DNA of 64,000 bases, taken from Mycolicibacterium sp. lyk4-40-TYG-92 (GTDB lineage Bacteria > Actinomycetota > Actinomycetes > Mycobacteriales > Mycobacteriaceae). Shown here piece by piece: positions 27,490 to 39,347 of the stretch. A model generated the notes under the pieces. It worked only from the letters and a program-made list of their open reading frames with translations. It had not been told where the DNA came from and searched no databases. Position numbers and translations under genes: made by a program. Numbering within the stretch: position 1 is the stretch's first letter; every line of letters starts with the position of its first letter. The stretch spans positions 655,884-719,883 of the forward strand of contig NZ_JARVRX010000003.1 in NCBI RefSeq assembly GCF_030209435.1, read 5' to 3'.

Positions 27490-28407
27490 ATGGGGCTGCA
27501 GGCAATGCGGAGAACTATGCGGACGCTGGCTACATCTGCTTCCGCGCTGGCGGCGGTCACCGTCCTCGCCGGTGGCCTGCTGACCGGCACCGGCACCGCC
27601 CGGGCCGCGGGCGTCGAGACGCTGATGGTGCCCTCGGCCGCGATGGGCCGGGACATCCCGGTGTCGTTCCAGGCCGGCGGTCCGCACGCGGTCTATCTCC
27701 TCGATGCCTTCAACGCCGGCCCGGATGTCAGCAACTGGGTCACCGCCGGCAACGCCATGGGCACGCTGGCGGGTAAGGGCATCTCGGTGGTCGCACCCGC
27801 CGGCGGCGCGTTCAGCTTCTACACCAACTGGGAGCAGGACGGCAGCAAGCAGTGGGAGACCTTCCTGAGCCAGGAGCTGCCCGACTACCTGGCCGCCACC
27901 AAGGGCCTGGCCCCGAACGGCCACGGCGTCGTCGGTGCGGCCCAGGGCGGCACCGCGGCCCTGGCCCTGGCCGAGTTCCACCCGGACCGGTTCCGCTTCG
28001 CGGGCTCGCTGTCGGGCTTCCTGACGCCGTCGTCGACGACGTTCAACGGCGCCATTACCGCCGGCATGCGTGAATTCGGCGGCGTGGACACCTACGGCAT
28101 GTGGGGCGCCCCCCAGCTGGGCCGCTGGAAGTGGCACGACCCGGATGTGCACGTCAGCCTGCTGAACCAGAACAACACCCGGATCTGGGTGTTCAGCCCG
28201 TCGACGGTCACCTGCAGCGACCCGGCGGCCATGATCGGTTATTGCGACCAGGCGCAGGGCAGCAACCGCGCCTTCTACGCGCATTACCGGAGCGTGGGCG
28301 GCCACAACGGGCACTTCGACTTCCCGGACGGCCCGCAGCACGACTGGGGCAGCTGGAGCGGTCAGCTCGGCGCCATGTCGGGCGAATTGGTGAGCGTCAT
28401 CCGTTAG
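27490..28407 (+). CDS. fbpD: MPT51/FbpD, catalytically degenerate antigen 85-like protein
   Basis: A 305-residue secreted relative of antigen 85 with a signal peptide of about 39 residues (TARA before AGVETLMVPS). The nucleophile position is Ala151 in VGAAQGG, where Ag85A has the Ser of GLSMAGS, so mycolyltransferase activity is not expected. This matches M. tuberculosis MPT51 (Rv3803c), proposed to bind fibronectin or carbohydrate instead. The ATG at 27490 is preferred over the GTG 12 bases earlier because AGGTGAGG sits six bases before it. Confidence 0.93.
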   Translation: MGLQAMRRTMRTLATSASALAAVTVLAGGLLTGTGTARAAGVETLMVPSAAMGRDIPVSFQAGGPHAVYLLDAFNAGPDVSNWVTAGNAMGTLAGKGISVVAPAGGAFSFYTNWEQDGSKQWETFLSQELPDYLAATKGLAPNGHGVVGAAQGGTAALALAEFHPDRFRFAGSLSGFLTPSSTTFNGAITAGMREFGGVDTYGMWGAPQLGRWKWHDPDVHVSLLNQNNTRIWVFSPSTVTCSDPAAMIGYCDQAQGSNRAFYAHYRSVGGHNGHFDFPDGPQHDWGSWSGQLGAMSGELVSVIR

Positions 28408-28566
28408 CCGGTGTGGCTGCGGTCTGCACGCGATTTCCATGATTTCGCGCACAGGGTCGTGGCCCTGACCAGCGCAGAAGCGGTCGGCGTGACCTTGGTG
28501 TGACGAGCGCTGAGTACATTCGGATCGCAACCGGACCGACTCAGCCCGCAGGAGACTTCACACCAC

Positions 28567-29586
28567 ATGGCCACCAACAATCGGCGCCGCCGCCATCGCA
28601 TCCTTGCCATCGCCGCGGCGGGTGCGGTGGCACTGCTGGTCATCGTGGTCGTCTTCGCGATCGTGGTGTGGCTGCGTCAACCCGGTGCGATTCCGGGACC
28701 CCAACCTTCAGGACAGCCGCCCACGGCGTCCCCCACGGGGCCCACCACGAAGCCGTCCAAGCCGCGGCCGGCGTACCAGTCGGCCGACTGCCCCGATGTG
28801 CAGCTGATCTCGATCCCGGGCACCTGGGAGTCGTCGCGGGCGCTCGACCCGCTGAACCCGACGCCGTCGTTCCCGATCGCGCTGCTGCTGAATGTCAGCA
28901 ACCCGCTCGGCCAGCAGTTCGGCGCTGACCGGTTGGCGCAGTACACGGTGCCCTACACCGCGCAGTTCCATAACCCGCTGGCCGCCGACAACCAGATGTC
29001 GTACAACGACAGCCGCGAAGAGGGCAAGAAGAAGGCCGTCGAGGCCATCACCGACATCAACAACCGGTGCCCGCTGACGAGCTTCGTGATCATCGGCTTC
29101 TCGCAGGGCGCGGTGATCGCCGGCGATATCGCCAGCGACATCGGAAACGGCCGCGGGCCCATCGACCAGGACCTGGTGCTCGGTGTGACGTTGATCGCCG
29201 ACGGCCGCCGCCAGCCCGATGTCGGCAAGGACATCGGTCCGAACCCGCCGGGGCAGGGCGCCGAGATCACGCTGCACGAACTGCCGCTCGGCATGCTGGG
29301 GCTGAACATGACGGGACCGCGCGTCGGCGGCTTCGGTGAGCTCAACGACCGGGTCAACGAGATCTGCGGAAAGGGCGACCTGATCTGCGCCGCGCCGACC
29401 GAGGCGTTCAACGTCGTCAACCTGCCGAGCACGCTCGCCACGCTGTCCGGCAGTGCCGCCGGACCGGTGCACGCGCTGTACAACACGCCGCAGTTCTGGA
29501 CCCTTGACGGGCAGACCTCCACGCAGTGGACACTGAACTGGGCCAAGCAGCTCGTCGACGACGCGCCGCACCCCAAGCACGGCTGA
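28567..29586 (+). CDS. culp6: Cutinase-like envelope lipase Culp6 (Rv3802c-like)
   Basis: A 339-residue serine esterase with thioesterase/phospholipase activity, essential in M. tuberculosis (Rv3802c) and linked to mycolate metabolism. The N-terminal helix (about 12-36) anchors it outside the membrane, followed by a Pro/Thr-rich linker (40-70). The alpha/beta-hydrolase domain has nucleophile Ser179 in GFSQG and a late His in AGPVHALY. Paired Cys (CPDVQL with NNRCP, and CGKGDLIC) are consistent with extracytoplasmic folding. An AGGAG site lies 13 bases before the ATG. Confidence 0.93.
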   Translation: MATNNRRRRHRILAIAAAGAVALLVIVVVFAIVVWLRQPGAIPGPQPSGQPPTASPTGPTTKPSKPRPAYQSADCPDVQLISIPGTWESSRALDPLNPTPSFPIALLLNVSNPLGQQFGADRLAQYTVPYTAQFHNPLAADNQMSYNDSREEGKKKAVEAITDINNRCPLTSFVIIGFSQGAVIAGDIASDIGNGRGPIDQDLVLGVTLIADGRRQPDVGKDIGPNPPGQGAEITLHELPLGMLGLNMTGPRVGGFGELNDRVNEICGKGDLICAAPTEAFNVVNLPSTLATLSGSAAGPVHALYNTPQFWTLDGQTSTQWTLNWAKQLVDDAPHPKHG

Positions 29587-29805
29587 CATCGCGGGTTGGC
29601 TACTGGTGAGTACAAAACCGGTGGGGCGATTTGGCCTGCGAATTCGCGTCACCTAACATTAAGAGATAACTAAGAGCACGGTCTGATCATCGACCGGACA
29701 ATCTTGGGGTGGCATATCGCTACTGCCCGGTACCATTTGCCGGGATTTGGCGTGACTGGCTGCAGACGATGTAGCCGGCGCGGCAGGCTGTGACAGGAGA
29801 GTTTG
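29587..29805 (+). promoter_or_regulatory. Upstream region of the fadD32-pks13-accD4 operon
   Basis: These 219 non-coding bases precede fadD32 and probably hold the mycolate operon promoter. Visible elements are a direct repeat TAAGAG-ATAAC-TAAGAG (29660-29676, 11-base period), a small inverted repeat CCCGG/CCGGG, and the ribosome binding site AGGAGAG seven bases before the ATG. No single -10/-35 pair stands out. Confidence 0.45.
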
Positions 29806-31689
29806 ATGGCGTTCCACAACCCGTTCGTCAAGAACGGGAAGATCAACTTCCCGGACGGTGCCGGCATCGTGAAGCACGTCGAACGCTGGGCGAAGGTGCG
29901 TGGCGACCGGCTGGCCTTCCGGTTCCTGGACTATTCCACGGAGCGTGACGGCGAGGCCAAGGACCTGTCCTGGGCGCAGTTCAGCGCCCGCAACAAAGCG
30001 GTGGCCGCGCGGCTGCAGCAGGTCACCCAGGTCGGCGACCGCGTCGCGATCCTGTGCCCGCAGAACCTCGAGTACCTCGTGGCGTTCTACGGCGTCCTGT
30101 ACTCCGGCCGCATCGCCGTGCCGCTGTTCGACCCGTCCGAGCCGGGCCACGTCGGCCGCCTGCACGCTGTTCTCGACGACTGCAAGCCCGCGGCCATCCT
30201 GACCACCACCGCCGCCGCCGAGGGCGTGCGCAAGTTCTTCCGCAGCCGGCCGGCCAATGAGCGTCCGCGCGTCATCGCCGTCGACGCCGTCCCGGACGAA
30301 GTCGCGGCCACGTGGATCCCCTTCGACGACGTCGATGAGCACACCGTCGCCTACTTGCAGTACACCTCGGGTTCGACCCGCATCCCGACGGGCGTGCAGA
30401 TCACGCACCTCAACCTGGCCACCAACGTGGTGCAGGTCGTCGAGGCCCTCGAGGGCGAAGAGGGCGACCGCGGTCTGTCCTGGCTGCCGTTCTTCCACGA
30501 CATGGGCCTCATCACGGCCCTGCTGGCGCCGATGATCGGCCACAGCTTCACGTTCATGACCCCGGCCGCGTTCGTGCGTCGCCCGGAGCGCTGGATCCGG
30601 GAGATGGCGCGCAAGGAAGGCGACACCGGCGGTGTCATCTCCGTGGCCCCGAACTTTGCGTTCGACCACGCCGCCGCCCGTGGCGTGCCCAAGGAACCGA
30701 TCGACCTGTCGAACGTGAAGGCCGTCCTGAACGGCAGCGAGCCGATCTCGGCCGCGACCGTGCGCCGCTTCAACGAGGCGTTCGGCCCGTTCGGCTTCCC
30801 GTCCAAGGCCATCAAGCCGTCGTACGGTCTGGCCGAGGCCACGCTGTTCGTGTCCACCACGCCGTCCTCCGACGAGCCGACCATCGTGTCGGTGGATCGC
30901 GACGCCCTCAACACCGGCACCTTCGTGGTGGTTCCGGATGATTCGCCGAAGGCCGTCGCCCAGGCCGGCGCCGGCAAGATCGGTGTCGACGAGTGGGCCG
31001 TCATCGTGGACGCCGAGACCGCCACCGAGCTGCCCGACGGCCAGATCGGTGAAATCTGGATCAGCGGCGCGAACATGGGCACCGGCTACTGGGGCAAGCC
31101 GCAGGAGACCATCGAGACGTTCCAGAACACCCTCAAGTCGCGCACCAACCCGTCGCACGCCGAGGGTGCCGCCGACGACGCCACCTGGGTGCGGACCGGC
31201 GACTACGGCGCCTACCACGACGGCGAGCTGTACATCACCGGTCGCGTCAAGGACCTGGTGATCATCGACGGCCGCAACCACTACCCGCAGGACCTCGAGT
31301 ACTCGGCGCAGGAGGCCAGCAAGGCGCTGCGTGTCGGGTACGTGGCGGCGTTCTCGGTGCCGGCCAACCAGCTGCCAGAACACGTCTTCGCCGACGCCCA
31401 CGTGGGCCTCAAGCATGATCCCGACGACAGCTCCGAGCAGCTGGTCATCGTCGCTGAGCGGGCCCCGGGTGCGCACAAGCTCGAGCCCCAGCCCATCGTC
31501 GACGACATCCGGGCGGCCATCGCGGTGCGCCACGGCGTCACGGTGCGCGACGTGCTGCTGACCGCGGCCGGCGCCATCCCGCGTACCTCCAGCGGCAAGA
31601 TCGGCCGCCGGGCCACGCGTGCGGCGTACCTGGACGGCACGCTGCGCAGCGGCAAGGTGGCCAACGCCTTCCCCGACGATCTGAACTGA
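29806..31689 (+). CDS. fadD32: Long-chain fatty acyl-AMP ligase FadD32
   Basis: Activates the meromycolic acid as acyl-AMP and loads it on the N-terminal ACP of Pks13. The 627-residue adenylating enzyme has the AMP-binding motif [11 protein letters not shown] near 187 and a later [12 protein letters not shown], with [16 protein letters not shown] near 466. The fatty-acyl-AMP-ligase insertion lies in the C-terminal part. It corresponds to Rv3801c (637 residues). The ATG at 29806 follows an AGGAGAG site. It leads the fadD32-pks13-accD4 operon. Confidence 0.97.
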   Translation: MAFHNPFVKNGKINFPDGAGIVKHVERWAKVRGDRLAFRFLDYSTERDGEAKDLSWAQFSARNKAVAARLQQVTQVGDRVAILCPQNLEYLVAFYGVLYSGRIAVPLFDPSEPGHVGRLHAVLDDCKPAAILTTTAAAEGVRKFFRSRPANERPRVIAVDAVPDEVAATWIPFDDVDEHTVAYLQYTSGSTRIPTGVQITHLNLATNVVQVVEALEGEEGDRGLSWLPFFHDMGLITALLAPMIGHSFTFMTPAAFVRRPERWIREMARKEGDTGGVISVAPNFAFDHAAARGVPKEPIDLSNVKAVLNGSEPISAATVRRFNEAFGPFGFPSKAIKPSYGLAEATLFVSTTPSSDEPTIVSVDRDALNTGTFVVVPDDSPKAVAQAGAGKIGVDEWAVIVDAETATELPDGQIGEIWISGANMGTGYWGKPQETIETFQNTLKSRTNPSHAEGAADDATWVRTGDYGAYHDGELYITGRVKDLVIIDGRNHYPQDLEYSAQEASKALRVGYVAAFSVPANQLPEHVFADAHVGLKHDPDDSSEQLVIVAERAPGAHKLEPQPIVDDIRAAIAVRHGVTVRDVLLTAAGAIPRTSSGKIGRRATRAAYLDGTLRSGKVANAFPDDLN

Positions 31690-31733
31690 CCTCCACCCGG
31701 CTCCCTGTCCGGCGGCGAAAGTGAACAGTGAAA

Positions 31734-34700
31734 ATGACTGACACCGAAGACAATTCGAACGAAATCGACACTTCGCCGCAGGAGGGTGGCAGTGCGCCCG
31801 CGTCGCGGGCCAACGGCATCTCCGTGCCGGAGATGCGCGAGTGGCTGCGCAACGCGGTCGCGAAGGCCACCGGTCAGTCGCCGGACACGATCGACGAGAG
31901 CGTCCCGCTGGTCGAGCTCGGCCTGTCGTCGCGCGACGGCGTGGCCATGGCCAGCGATATCGAAGACCTCACCGGGGTCACGCTGAATGCCACGGTTCTG
32001 TTCCGGCACCCCACCATCGAGTCGCTCGCGCAGGTCATCGTCGAGGGCGAGCCCGAGGAAGACACCGCCGCCGCTAACGCCGAGGACTGGTCCCGAGACG
32101 TCAACGAGGACGTCATGAACATCGCGGTGGTCGGCCTGGCCACCCGCTTCCCGGGTGACATGAACACGCCCGACGAGATGTGGCAGGCACTGGTGGAGGG
32201 CCGCGACGCCATCACCGATCTGCCCGAGGGCCGCTGGGAAGAGTTCCTGTCCGAGCCGCGGATCGCCGAGCGGGTGGCCAAGGCCCGCACGCGTGGCGGT
32301 TACCTGTCGGACATCAAGGGCTTCGACGCCGAGTTCTTCGCGCTGGCCAAGATGGAAGCCGACAACATCGATCCGCAGCAGCGGATGGCGCTCGAATTGA
32401 CCTGGGAGGCACTGGAGTTCGCGCGCATCCCGGCGTCGTCGCTGCGCGGCGAGACGGTCGGCGTGTTCGTCGGCAGCTCGACCAACGACTACAGCTTCCT
32501 GTCGGTCTCGGACCCGTCCATCACGCACCCGTATGCCATCACCGGCACCGCGAGTTCCATCATCGCCAACCGGGTTTCGTACTTCTACGACTTCCGCGGG
32601 CCGTCGATGACCATCGACACCGCGTGCTCCTCGTCGCTCGTCGCGATCCACGAGGGCGTCAAGGCACTGCGTTCCGGCGAGGCCGACGTGGTGTTGGCCG
32701 GTGGCGTCAACGCCCTGGTGACCCCGATGGTGACGGTCGGCTTCGACGAGGTCGGCGGCGTGCTGGCGCCGGACGGCCGCATCAAGTCGTTCAGCTCCGA
32801 CGCCGACGGTTACGCCCGCTCCGAGGGTGGCGGCATGGTTGTGCTCAAGCGCGTCGCCGACGCCCGCCGCGACGGTGACGAGATTCTCGCCGTCATCGCC
32901 GGTTCGGCCATCAACCACGACGGTCGCTCCAACGGCATGCTGGCCCCCAACCCCGATGCGCAGGAAGCGGTGCTGCGCAAGGCCTACAAGGACGCCGGCG
33001 TCGACCCGAAGACCGTCGACTACATCGAGGCGCACGGCACCGGCACCATCCTGGGTGACCCGATCGAGGCCGACGCTCTCGGCCGCGTCGTGGGCCGCGG
33101 TCGCGCCGCCGACAAGCCGGCGCTGCTGGGCGCCGTGAAATCCAATGTGGGACACCTGGAGTCGGCCGCCGGTGCGGCCAGCGTCGCGAAGATGACGCTG
33201 GCGCTGTACCACGACAAGCTGCCGGCGTCGATCAACTACGCGGGCCCGAACCCGTATATCGACTTCGACAAGGAACACCTCAAGGTCAACGCCGAGCTGT
33301 CGGACTGGCCGCGCTACAGCGGTCACGCCGTCGCCGGTGTCTCCGGCTTCGGTTTCGGTGGCGCCAACGCGCACCTCGTCATGCGCCAGGTGCTGCCCAG
33401 CGACCTCGTCGAGCCGGAGCCCGAAGAGGTTGTCGCCGAAGACAAGCCGGCTTCCGACGCGGGCGCCGTCTACGTCGGCGGCGTCAAGATGGACGAGTAC
33501 GGCGAGTTCATCGACGACGACAACGACACGCGTGGTGACGCCGAGTTCTACGGCTACCAGACCGACGACGAGCCCGAGCTCCCCGGCCTGACCGAGCGGG
33601 CGCTCGAGCTGATCGAGGCCGGCCGCGCCGAATTGGCAGCCGCCGAGCCGGTCAAGCGCATTGTCCCGCTTGCGGTTTCGGGTTTCCTGACCTCACGCAA
33701 GAAGTCCACTGCCGCTGAGCTGGCGGACTGGATCGACAGCGAAAAGGGCCGGTCCTACTCGCTGGAGTCCATCGGCCGCTCGCTGTCGCGCCGCAACCAC
33801 GGCCGTTCGCGCGCAGTGATTCTGGCGCACGACCACGACGAAGCGGTCAAGGGTCTTCGGGCGCTGGCCGAGGGCAAGCAGAGCCCGCTGGTGCTGGCCG
33901 CCGACGGCCCCGTCACCAACGGTCCGGTGTGGGTGCTCGCCGGTTTCGGTGCGCAGCACCGCAAGATGGGCAAGAGCCTGTACCTGAACGATCCGATCTT
34001 CGCGGAGTGGATCAACAAGGTCGACGCGCACATCCAGGACGAGCGTGGCTACTCCGTCGTCGAGCTGATCCTCGATGACGCCATCGACTACACCAACGAG
34101 ACGTGCGAATACCCCATCGAGGTCGTGCAGACGGTGATCTTCGCCCTGCAGATCGCCCTCGGTGAGCTGCTCAAGGCGCACGGCGCGAAACCCGGTGCGG
34201 TGGTTGGCCAGTCGCTCGGTGAAGCGGCCGCGGCCTACTTCTCCGGTGGTCTGTCGCTCGCCGACGCCACCCGCACCATCTGCTCGCGCGCCCACCTCAT
34301 GGGTGAGGGCGAGGCCATGCTGTTCGGCGAGTACATCCGCCTGATGGCGCTCGTCGAGTACTCGGCCGAGGAGATCAAGACGGTCTTCGCCGATTTCCCG
34401 GGCCTCGAGGTGTGCGTCTACGCCGCCCCGACCCAGACTGTCATCGGCGGTCCGCCGGAGCAGGTCGACGCGATCATCGCCCGCGCCGAATCGGAGGGCA
34501 AGTTCGCCCGCAAGATGCAGACCAAGGGCGCCAGCCACACGCAGCAGATGGATCCGCTGCTCGGCGAACTGTCCGCGGAAATCCAGGGCATCGAACCGCA
34601 CCCGCTGCAGACGGCGTACTACTCGACGGTGCACGAGGGTCAGCTGATCCGTGCCGGCGCGGAGCCGATCCACGATGTCGACTACTGGAAGAAGGGACTG

Positions 34701-37238
34701 CGCCACAGCGTCTATTTCACCCACGGCATCCGCAACGCCGTCGACAACGGGCACACCACGTTCCTGGAACTGGCCCCGAACCCGGTGGCGCTCATGCAGG
34801 TTGGATTGACGACGGCTTCCGCCGGGCTTCACGACGGCCAGCTGATCCCGACCCTCGCCCGCAAGCAGGACGAGGTCGACTCCATGACAAACGCCATGGC
34901 CCAGCTGTTCGTGCACGGCCATGACCTGGACTTCCGGACGCTGTTCTCGCCGGCCGTGGATCCGGCCGTTGATTACGCGCCGATCCCGCCGACGCGCTTC
35001 AAGCGCAAGCCGCATTGGCTGGATGCACACTTCACCGCCGACAGCTCGGCCATCGAGCCGGGCAGCCACGTCGCGACCCCGGACGGCCGGCACGTGTGGG
35101 AGTATGCCCCGCGCGGCGAGGTCGACGCCGCGGCGCTGGCCAAGCTGGTGAAAGCCGCTGCGGCACAGGTGCTTCCGGATGCGGCGCTGACCGCTTACGA
35201 ACAGCGCGCCATCCCGGGTGAGGGCTCGCGCCTGGTCACCACGCTGACCCGGCACCCCGGCGGCGGCACGGTACAGGTGCACGCCCGCATGGGTGAGTCC
35301 TTCACCCTGGTGTACGACGCGGTCGTCACCCGTGGCGGTGACGGCGCGGCGCTGCCGGTAGCGATGGGTGGCACCGCGCTGCCGGCCGCTGTCGGTGCCG
35401 GCGCGGTAGCCGAAACCGCCGTTGCCGCACCGGAACCCGAAGACGACGCCGCGATCCTGCAGGACAACCTGACCGCGGGCGCCGGCCTGGCCGCCGGTTT
35501 CAAGAAGTGGTCGCCGGATTCCGGTGAGACCGTCGCGGACCGGTTGGGTGCCATCGTCGGCGGCGCCATGGGCTACGAGCCCGAGGACCTGCCGTGGGAG
35601 GTCCCGCTGATCGAGCTGGGTCTGGACTCGCTCATGGCGGTCCGGATCAAGAACCGCGTCGAGTACGACTTCGACCTGCCGCCGATCCAGCTGACCGCGG
35701 TGCGTGACGCCAACCTGTACGCGGTGGAGAAGCTGATCCACTACGCCATCGAGCACCGCGACGAGGTCGGCCAGCTGGCCGAGGCGCAGAAGGGGCAGAC
35801 CGCCGAGGAGATCGCCGCGGCGCAGGCCGAATTGATGGGTGGCGCGACGACTGTCGCCGAGCTGGAGGCCAAGCTGGCCGAGGCCGGACATCCGCTGGCC
35901 GACACCGACGACGCCAAGCCGGCGGCGGCCGAGATCGCCACGGATTCCGCTGCCGCATTGTCGGCGCCGCCGACCGAAGCCGCGCTGGAGGTTCCGCCGC
36001 CGCCGACCAACCCTGCCGGCCCGGCCGTTCCGCCGCCCCCGACCAACCCGTCGGGACCGGCTGCGGCGCAGCCGGCGCAGAGTGCGACCGCGGCTGCCGC
36101 CGAGGTGCTGAACCAGAAGGCTGTTGCCGAGGCGCTGAATTCCGATGTGCCGCCGCGTGATGCGGCCGAACGCGTCACGTTCGCGACGTGGGCGATCGTC
36201 ACCGGCAAGTCGCCGGGCGGCATCTTCAACGTGCTGCCGTCGGTCACCGACGAGCAGGCCGAGAAGATGGCGACACGCCTTTCGGAGCGCGTCGAGGGCA
36301 CCATCACGGCCGACGACGTCAAAAAGGCGCAGAACATCGAGGAGCTGTCGACGACGGTCCGCGAGTTCCTGGAGTCCGGTGAGCTGGACGGCTTCGTCCG
36401 CGTGATCCGCGCCGCCGAAAACGACGATCAGGTCCCGGTTTTCGTGTTCCACGCGGCCGGTGGCTCGACCGTCGTCTACGAACCGCTGCTGAACCGCCTG
36501 CCGGCGGGCACGCCGATGATCGGCCTGGAGCGTGTTGAGGGCACCATCGAGGAGCGCGCGGCGCAGTACGTGCCGAAGCTGTTGGAGCTCAACGGCTGGG
36601 TCGACGCCGACGGCAACAAGAAGAAGGGCAAGCCCTTCATCCTCGCCGGCTGGTCGCTGGGCGGCGCGCTGTCCTACGCCTGCGCCGTCGGCCTGAAGCA
36701 GGCCGGCGCGGACGTGGAGTTCGTCGGCCTGATCGACACCGTGCACCCGGGTACGCCGATCGACACGTCGAAGGAAGGCACGCGTCAGCGCTGGGACCGC
36801 TACGCCAAGTTCGCGGAGCGGACGTTCAACGTGCACATCCCGGCCATCCCGTACGAGGAACTCGAAGTCCTCGACGACGCCGGCCAGGTGCAGTTCGTGC
36901 TCAACGCTGTCAAGGAAGCGGGCGTCGAGATTCCGGGCGGCATTATCGAGCACCAGCGCACGTCGTACCTGGATCAGCGCACGCTCGACCTGGCTACCCC
37001 GCAGGCGTACGACGGCCACGTCGTGCTCTACATGGCGGACCGATACCACGATGACGCCATCACGTTCGAACCCGCATACGCCACCCGTCAGCCCGACGGT
37101 GGTTGGGGCGAGTTCGCTCCCGATCTGGAGGTCGTGAACATCGGCGGCGAGCACATCCAGGCCATCGACGAGCCGTACATTGCCAAGGTGGGGGCGCACA
37201 TGAGCCAGGCCATCAACCAGATCCAGGCCGGGAAGTAG
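31734..37238 (+). CDS. pks13: Polyketide synthase 13, mycolic acid condensase
   Basis: Condenses the meromycolyl chain with a carboxylated C24-C26 acyl chain and releases the product onto trehalose. The 1834 residues are: N-ACP (about 30-105, Ser66 in ELGLSSRD), ketosynthase (about 125-550, Cys298 in DTACSSS, with His in EAHGTGT and NVGHLES), acyltransferase (about 730-1040, Ser827 in GQSLGE), C-ACP (about 1255-1335, Ser1299 in ELGLDSL) and thioesterase (about 1545-1830, Ser1641 in GWSLGG). All active residues are present. It is longer than M. tuberculosis Pks13 (1733), partly through an acidic KS-AT linker and a Pro-rich linker before the thioesterase. The ATG at 31734 is preferred to a GTG two codons earlier; no strong ribosome binding site is visible. 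Confidence 0.98.
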   Translation: MTDTEDNSNEIDTSPQEGGSAPASRANGISVPEMREWLRNAVAKATGQSPDTIDESVPLVELGLSSRDGVAMASDIEDLTGVTLNATVLFRHPTIESLAQVIVEGEPEEDTAAANAEDWSRDVNEDVMNIAVVGLATRFPGDMNTPDEMWQALVEGRDAITDLPEGRWEEFLSEPRIAERVAKARTRGGYLSDIKGFDAEFFALAKMEADNIDPQQRMALELTWEALEFARIPASSLRGETVGVFVGSSTNDYSFLSVSDPSITHPYAITGTASSIIANRVSYFYDFRGPSMTIDTACSSSLVAIHEGVKALRSGEADVVLAGGVNALVTPMVTVGFDEVGGVLAPDGRIKSFSSDADGYARSEGGGMVVLKRVADARRDGDEILAVIAGSAINHDGRSNGMLAPNPDAQEAVLRKAYKDAGVDPKTVDYIEAHGTGTILGDPIEADALGRVVGRGRAADKPALLGAVKSNVGHLESAAGAASVAKMTLALYHDKLPASINYAGPNPYIDFDKEHLKVNAELSDWPRYSGHAVAGVSGFGFGGANAHLVMRQVLPSDLVEPEPEEVVAEDKPASDAGAVYVGGVKMDEYGEFIDDDNDTRGDAEFYGYQTDDEPELPGLTERALELIEAGRAELAAAEPVKRIVPLAVSGFLTSRKKSTAAELADWIDSEKGRSYSLESIGRSLSRRNHGRSRAVILAHDHDEAVKGLRALAEGKQSPLVLAADGPVTNGPVWVLAGFGAQHRKMGKSLYLNDPIFAEWINKVDAHIQDERGYSVVELILDDAIDYTNETCEYPIEVVQTVIFALQIALGELLKAHGAKPGAVVGQSLGEAAAAYFSGGLSLADATRTICSRAHLMGEGEAMLFGEYIRLMALVEYSAEEIKTVFADFPGLEVCVYAAPTQTVIGGPPEQVDAIIARAESEGKFARKMQTKGASHTQQMDPLLGELSAEIQGIEPHPLQTAYYSTVHEGQLIRAGAEPIHDVDYWKKGLRHSVYFTHGIRNAVDNGHTTFLELAPNPVALMQVGLTTASAGLHDGQLIPTLARKQDEVDSMTNAMAQLFVHGHDLDFRTLFSPAVDPAVDYAPIPPTRFKRKPHWLDAHFTADSSAIEPGSHVATPDGRHVWEYAPRGEVDAAALAKLVKAAAAQVLPDAALTAYEQRAIPGEGSRLVTTLTRHPGGGTVQVHARMGESFTLVYDAVVTRGGDGAALPVAMGGTALPAAVGAGAVAETAVAAPEPEDDAAILQDNLTAGAGLAAGFKKWSPDSGETVADRLGAIVGGAMGYEPEDLPWEVPLIELGLDSLMAVRIKNRVEYDFDLPPIQLTAVRDANLYAVEKLIHYAIEHRDEVGQLAEAQKGQTAEEIAAAQAELMGGATTVAELEAKLAEAGHPLADTDDAKPAAAEIATDSAAALSAPPTEAALEVPPPPTNPAGPAVPPPPTNPSGPAAAQPAQSATAAAAEVLNQKAVAEALNSDVPPRDAAERVTFATWAIVTGKSPGGIFNVLPSVTDEQAEKMATRLSERVEGTITADDVKKAQNIEELSTTVREFLESGELDGFVRVIRAAENDDQVPVFVFHAAGGSTVVYEPLLNRLPAGTPMIGLERVEGTIEERAAQYVPKLLELNGWVDADGNKKKGKPFILAGWSLGGALSYACAVGLKQAGADVEFVGLIDTVHPGTPIDTSKEGTRQRWDRYAKFAERTFNVHIPAIPYEELEVLDDAGQVQFVLNAVKEAGVEIPGGIIEHQRTSYLDQRTLDLATPQAYDGHVVLYMADRYHDDAITFEPAYATRQPDGGWGEFAPDLEVVNIGGEHIQAIDEPYIAKVGAHMSQAINQIQAGK
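35991..36062 (+). repeat. Tandem 36-base repeat in the Pks13 linker
   Basis: Two adjacent 36-base units (35991-36026 and 36027-36062) each encode a [12 protein letters not shown] dodecapeptide (x is Ala, then Ser). The units lie in the Pro/Ala-rich linker between the C-terminal ACP and the thioesterase. They differ at only a few, mainly third-position, bases, suggesting a recent in-frame duplication. Confidence 0.75.
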
Positions 37239-37248
37239 TAGGAGAACC

Positions 37249-38823
37249 GTGACTGAAGTTACCGAACAGCGCAGCCCTGCCACTACGGCAGAGAAGCTCG
37301 CAGAGCTTCGCCGAAAGCTGGACCTGGCAGCCGATCCCGGTGACGAGAAGGCCAAGGCGCGGCGCGACAAGAAGGGCATTCCGTCGGCCCGCGCCCGCAT
37401 CCACGCACTCGTCGACCCGGGCAGCTTCTTCGAGATCGGCGCGCTGGCCAAGACGCCCGGTGATCCGAATGCGCTGTACGGCGACGGCGTCGTGACCGGA
37501 CACGCCACCATTGACGGCCGCCCCGTTGCGGTGTTCAGCCACGACCAGACGGTGTTCCAGGGTTCGGTCGGCGAGATGTTCGGCCGCAAGGTCGCCAAGC
37601 TGATGGAGTGGGTCGCCATGGTCGGCTGCCCGATCATCGGTATCAACGACTCTGCCGGCGCCCGTATCCAGGACGCAGTGACCTCGCTGGCCTGGTACGC
37701 CGAGCTGGGCCGCCGGCACGAGATGCTGCGCGGCACCGTGCCGGAAATCTCGATCATCCTCGGTAAATGTGCTGGTGGCGCGGTGTATTCGCCGATCCAG
37801 ACCGACCTGCTGGTGGCGGTGCGCGACCAGGGCTACATGTTCATCACCGGCCCGGACGTCATCAAGGACGTCACGGGTGAGGACGTCACCTTCGACGAGC
37901 TCGGTGGCGCGGACGTCCAGGCCCAGCGCGGCAACATCCATAAGGTCGTCGAGGACGAAGCGGCCGCGTTCCAGTACGTCCGTGATTACCTGAGCTTCCT
38001 GCCCGCCAACACGTGGGACGATCCGCCGATCGTCAACCCGGGCCTGGAGCCGGAGCTGACGCCGAGCGACTTCGAGCTGGACAAGATCGTGCCGGACGCC
38101 GACAACGCCGGCTACGACATGATGGACATCCTGTTGCGCATGTTCGACGACGGCGACATCTTCGAGATCGCCGAACAGCGCGCTCCGGAGATGATCACCG
38201 CGTTCGCGCGTGTCGACGGCCGGCCGGTCGGCGTCATCGCCAACCAGCCGCTCTTCATGGCGGGCGCGATCGGCAACGAGGCCTCCGACAAGGCCGCCGG
38301 GTTCATCCGGTTCTGCGACTCCTTCAACCTGCCTTTGGTTTTCGTCGTCGACACCCCCGGCGCCCTGCCGGGTGTCGCCGAGGAGACGGGCGGCATCATC
38401 AAGCGCGGTGGCCGGTTCTTCAACGCCATCGTCGAGGCCGATGTGCCGAAGGTGACGTTCGTGATCCGCAAGGCCTACGGCGGTGGTTACGCCGTCATGG
38501 GCTCCAAGCAGCTGTCGGCCGACCTCAACTTCGCCTGGCCGACCGCCCGTATCGCGGTGATCGGTGCCCAGGGCGCGGCACAGCTGCTGGTGAAGCGCTT
38601 CCCGGATCCGACTGCGCCGGAGGTGCAGAAGATCAAGGCCGACTTCATCGAGGGCTACAACGCCAACATGGCGATTCCGTGGACCGCTGCCGAGCGCGGC
38701 TACATCGATGCGGTGATCCAGCCGCACGAGTCCCGGCTGCTGCTGCGCAAGTCGCTGAAGTTGTTGCGCGACAAGCAGAAGCACGACCGCATCGCCCGCA
38801 AGCACGGCCTGACTCCGCTGTAA
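37249..38823 (+). CDS. accD4: Acyl-CoA carboxylase carboxyltransferase (beta) subunit AccD4
   Basis: Carboxylates the long alpha-chain acyl-CoA used by Pks13, as part of a complex with AccA3, AccD5 and AccE. The 524-residue carboxyltransferase has the oxyanion-hole Gly motifs [14 protein letters not shown] and [11 protein letters not shown] in the N-domain, and [20 protein letters not shown] with [14 protein letters not shown] in the C-domain. It corresponds to Rv3799c. The GTG start follows an AGGAGAA site 10 bases after the pks13 stop; it is the last gene of the mycolate operon. Confidence 0.97.
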   Translation: MTEVTEQRSPATTAEKLAELRRKLDLAADPGDEKAKARRDKKGIPSARARIHALVDPGSFFEIGALAKTPGDPNALYGDGVVTGHATIDGRPVAVFSHDQTVFQGSVGEMFGRKVAKLMEWVAMVGCPIIGINDSAGARIQDAVTSLAWYAELGRRHEMLRGTVPEISIILGKCAGGAVYSPIQTDLLVAVRDQGYMFITGPDVIKDVTGEDVTFDELGGADVQAQRGNIHKVVEDEAAAFQYVRDYLSFLPANTWDDPPIVNPGLEPELTPSDFELDKIVPDADNAGYDMMDILLRMFDDGDIFEIAEQRAPEMITAFARVDGRPVGVIANQPLFMAGAIGNEASDKAAGFIRFCDSFNLPLVFVVDTPGALPGVAEETGGIIKRGGRFFNAIVEADVPKVTFVIRKAYGGGYAVMGSKQLSADLNFAWPTARIAVIGAQGAAQLLVKRFPDPTAPEVQKIKADFIEGYNANMAIPWTAAERGYIDAVIQPHESRLLLRKSLKLLRDKQKHDRIARKHGLTPL

Positions 38824-38845
38824 TTTCTCTCGCGAGACGGCGTAG

Positions 38846-38877
38846 ATGTCCCCCGACACAACGTGTTTGGGGGACAT
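38846..38877 (+). terminator. Hairpin terminator after accD4
   Basis: ATGTCCCCC at 38846-38854 pairs with GGGGGACAT at 38869-38877. An inner ACAC/GTGT pair extends the stem. TT follows the stem, but there is no longer T-run. It lies 22 bases after the accD4 stop and would end the mycolate operon. Confidence 0.65.
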
Positions 38878-38900
38878 TTGCGTCTGGTGGGTGGTGACAC

Positions 38901-39347
38901 ATGACTGAGCCCGCTGCGCCGCCGAATCCCGCGGTGCTGCTCGTCGCCGGCGTGGCAGCGACGGCGGTCGGTGGCGCGGTGGCGGTATATCGCGGTGCCG
39001 AGCGATTGCCGATTGTCGGAGATCTGATGCGCCGCGGCCATACCGAGATGGTGGCGCGTGGTGAGCTGGCGTTGGTGCCCATCAAGGCGCTGATCGCCGA
39101 TGTGGCGGCGGAGGTGGTCGAGCTCGTTCTGGACGAACTCGACCTCAACGAATTGGTCCGCCGGCGCGTCGATCTGGTCGGGCTGGCCAATGAGGTGGTC
39201 GACGGCATCGACCTGGAAGCCATTATCAGCCGATCCACCGACTCGATGACGGCCGAGGTCATGACCGATGTCCGCACCCAGGGGGAGCGGGCGGACGACG
39301 CGATCTCCGGGTTCGTCGACCGGCTGCTGGGCCGGAACCGCACATGA
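38901..39347 (+). CDS. Conserved hypothetical membrane-associated protein
   Basis: A 148-residue protein. One N-terminal hydrophobic helix (about 11-29, VLLVAGVAATAVGGAVAVY) is followed by an amphipathic, acidic helical region dense in Val/Glu/Leu/Asp, containing DLVGLANEVVDGIDLEAIISRS. No enzymatic motif is visible. It overlaps the RDD gene by 4 bases (ATGA). That fixed pairing with RDD proteins is familiar from actinobacteria, so the two probably act together at the membrane. Confidence 0.65.
   Translation: MTEPAAPPNPAVLLVAGVAATAVGGAVAVYRGAERLPIVGDLMRRGHTEMVARGELALVPIKALIADVAAEVVELVLDELDLNELVRRRVDLVGLANEVVDGIDLEAIISRSTDSMTAEVMTDVRTQGERADDAISGFVDRLLGRNRT

Noticed and set aside
33693..37757. 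1354-codon open frame on the minus strand opposite pks13 and accD4
   Set aside because: It is an antisense shadow of two well-supported genes with all catalytic motifs; its translation is Arg/Gly/Val-rich with no recognisable domain.
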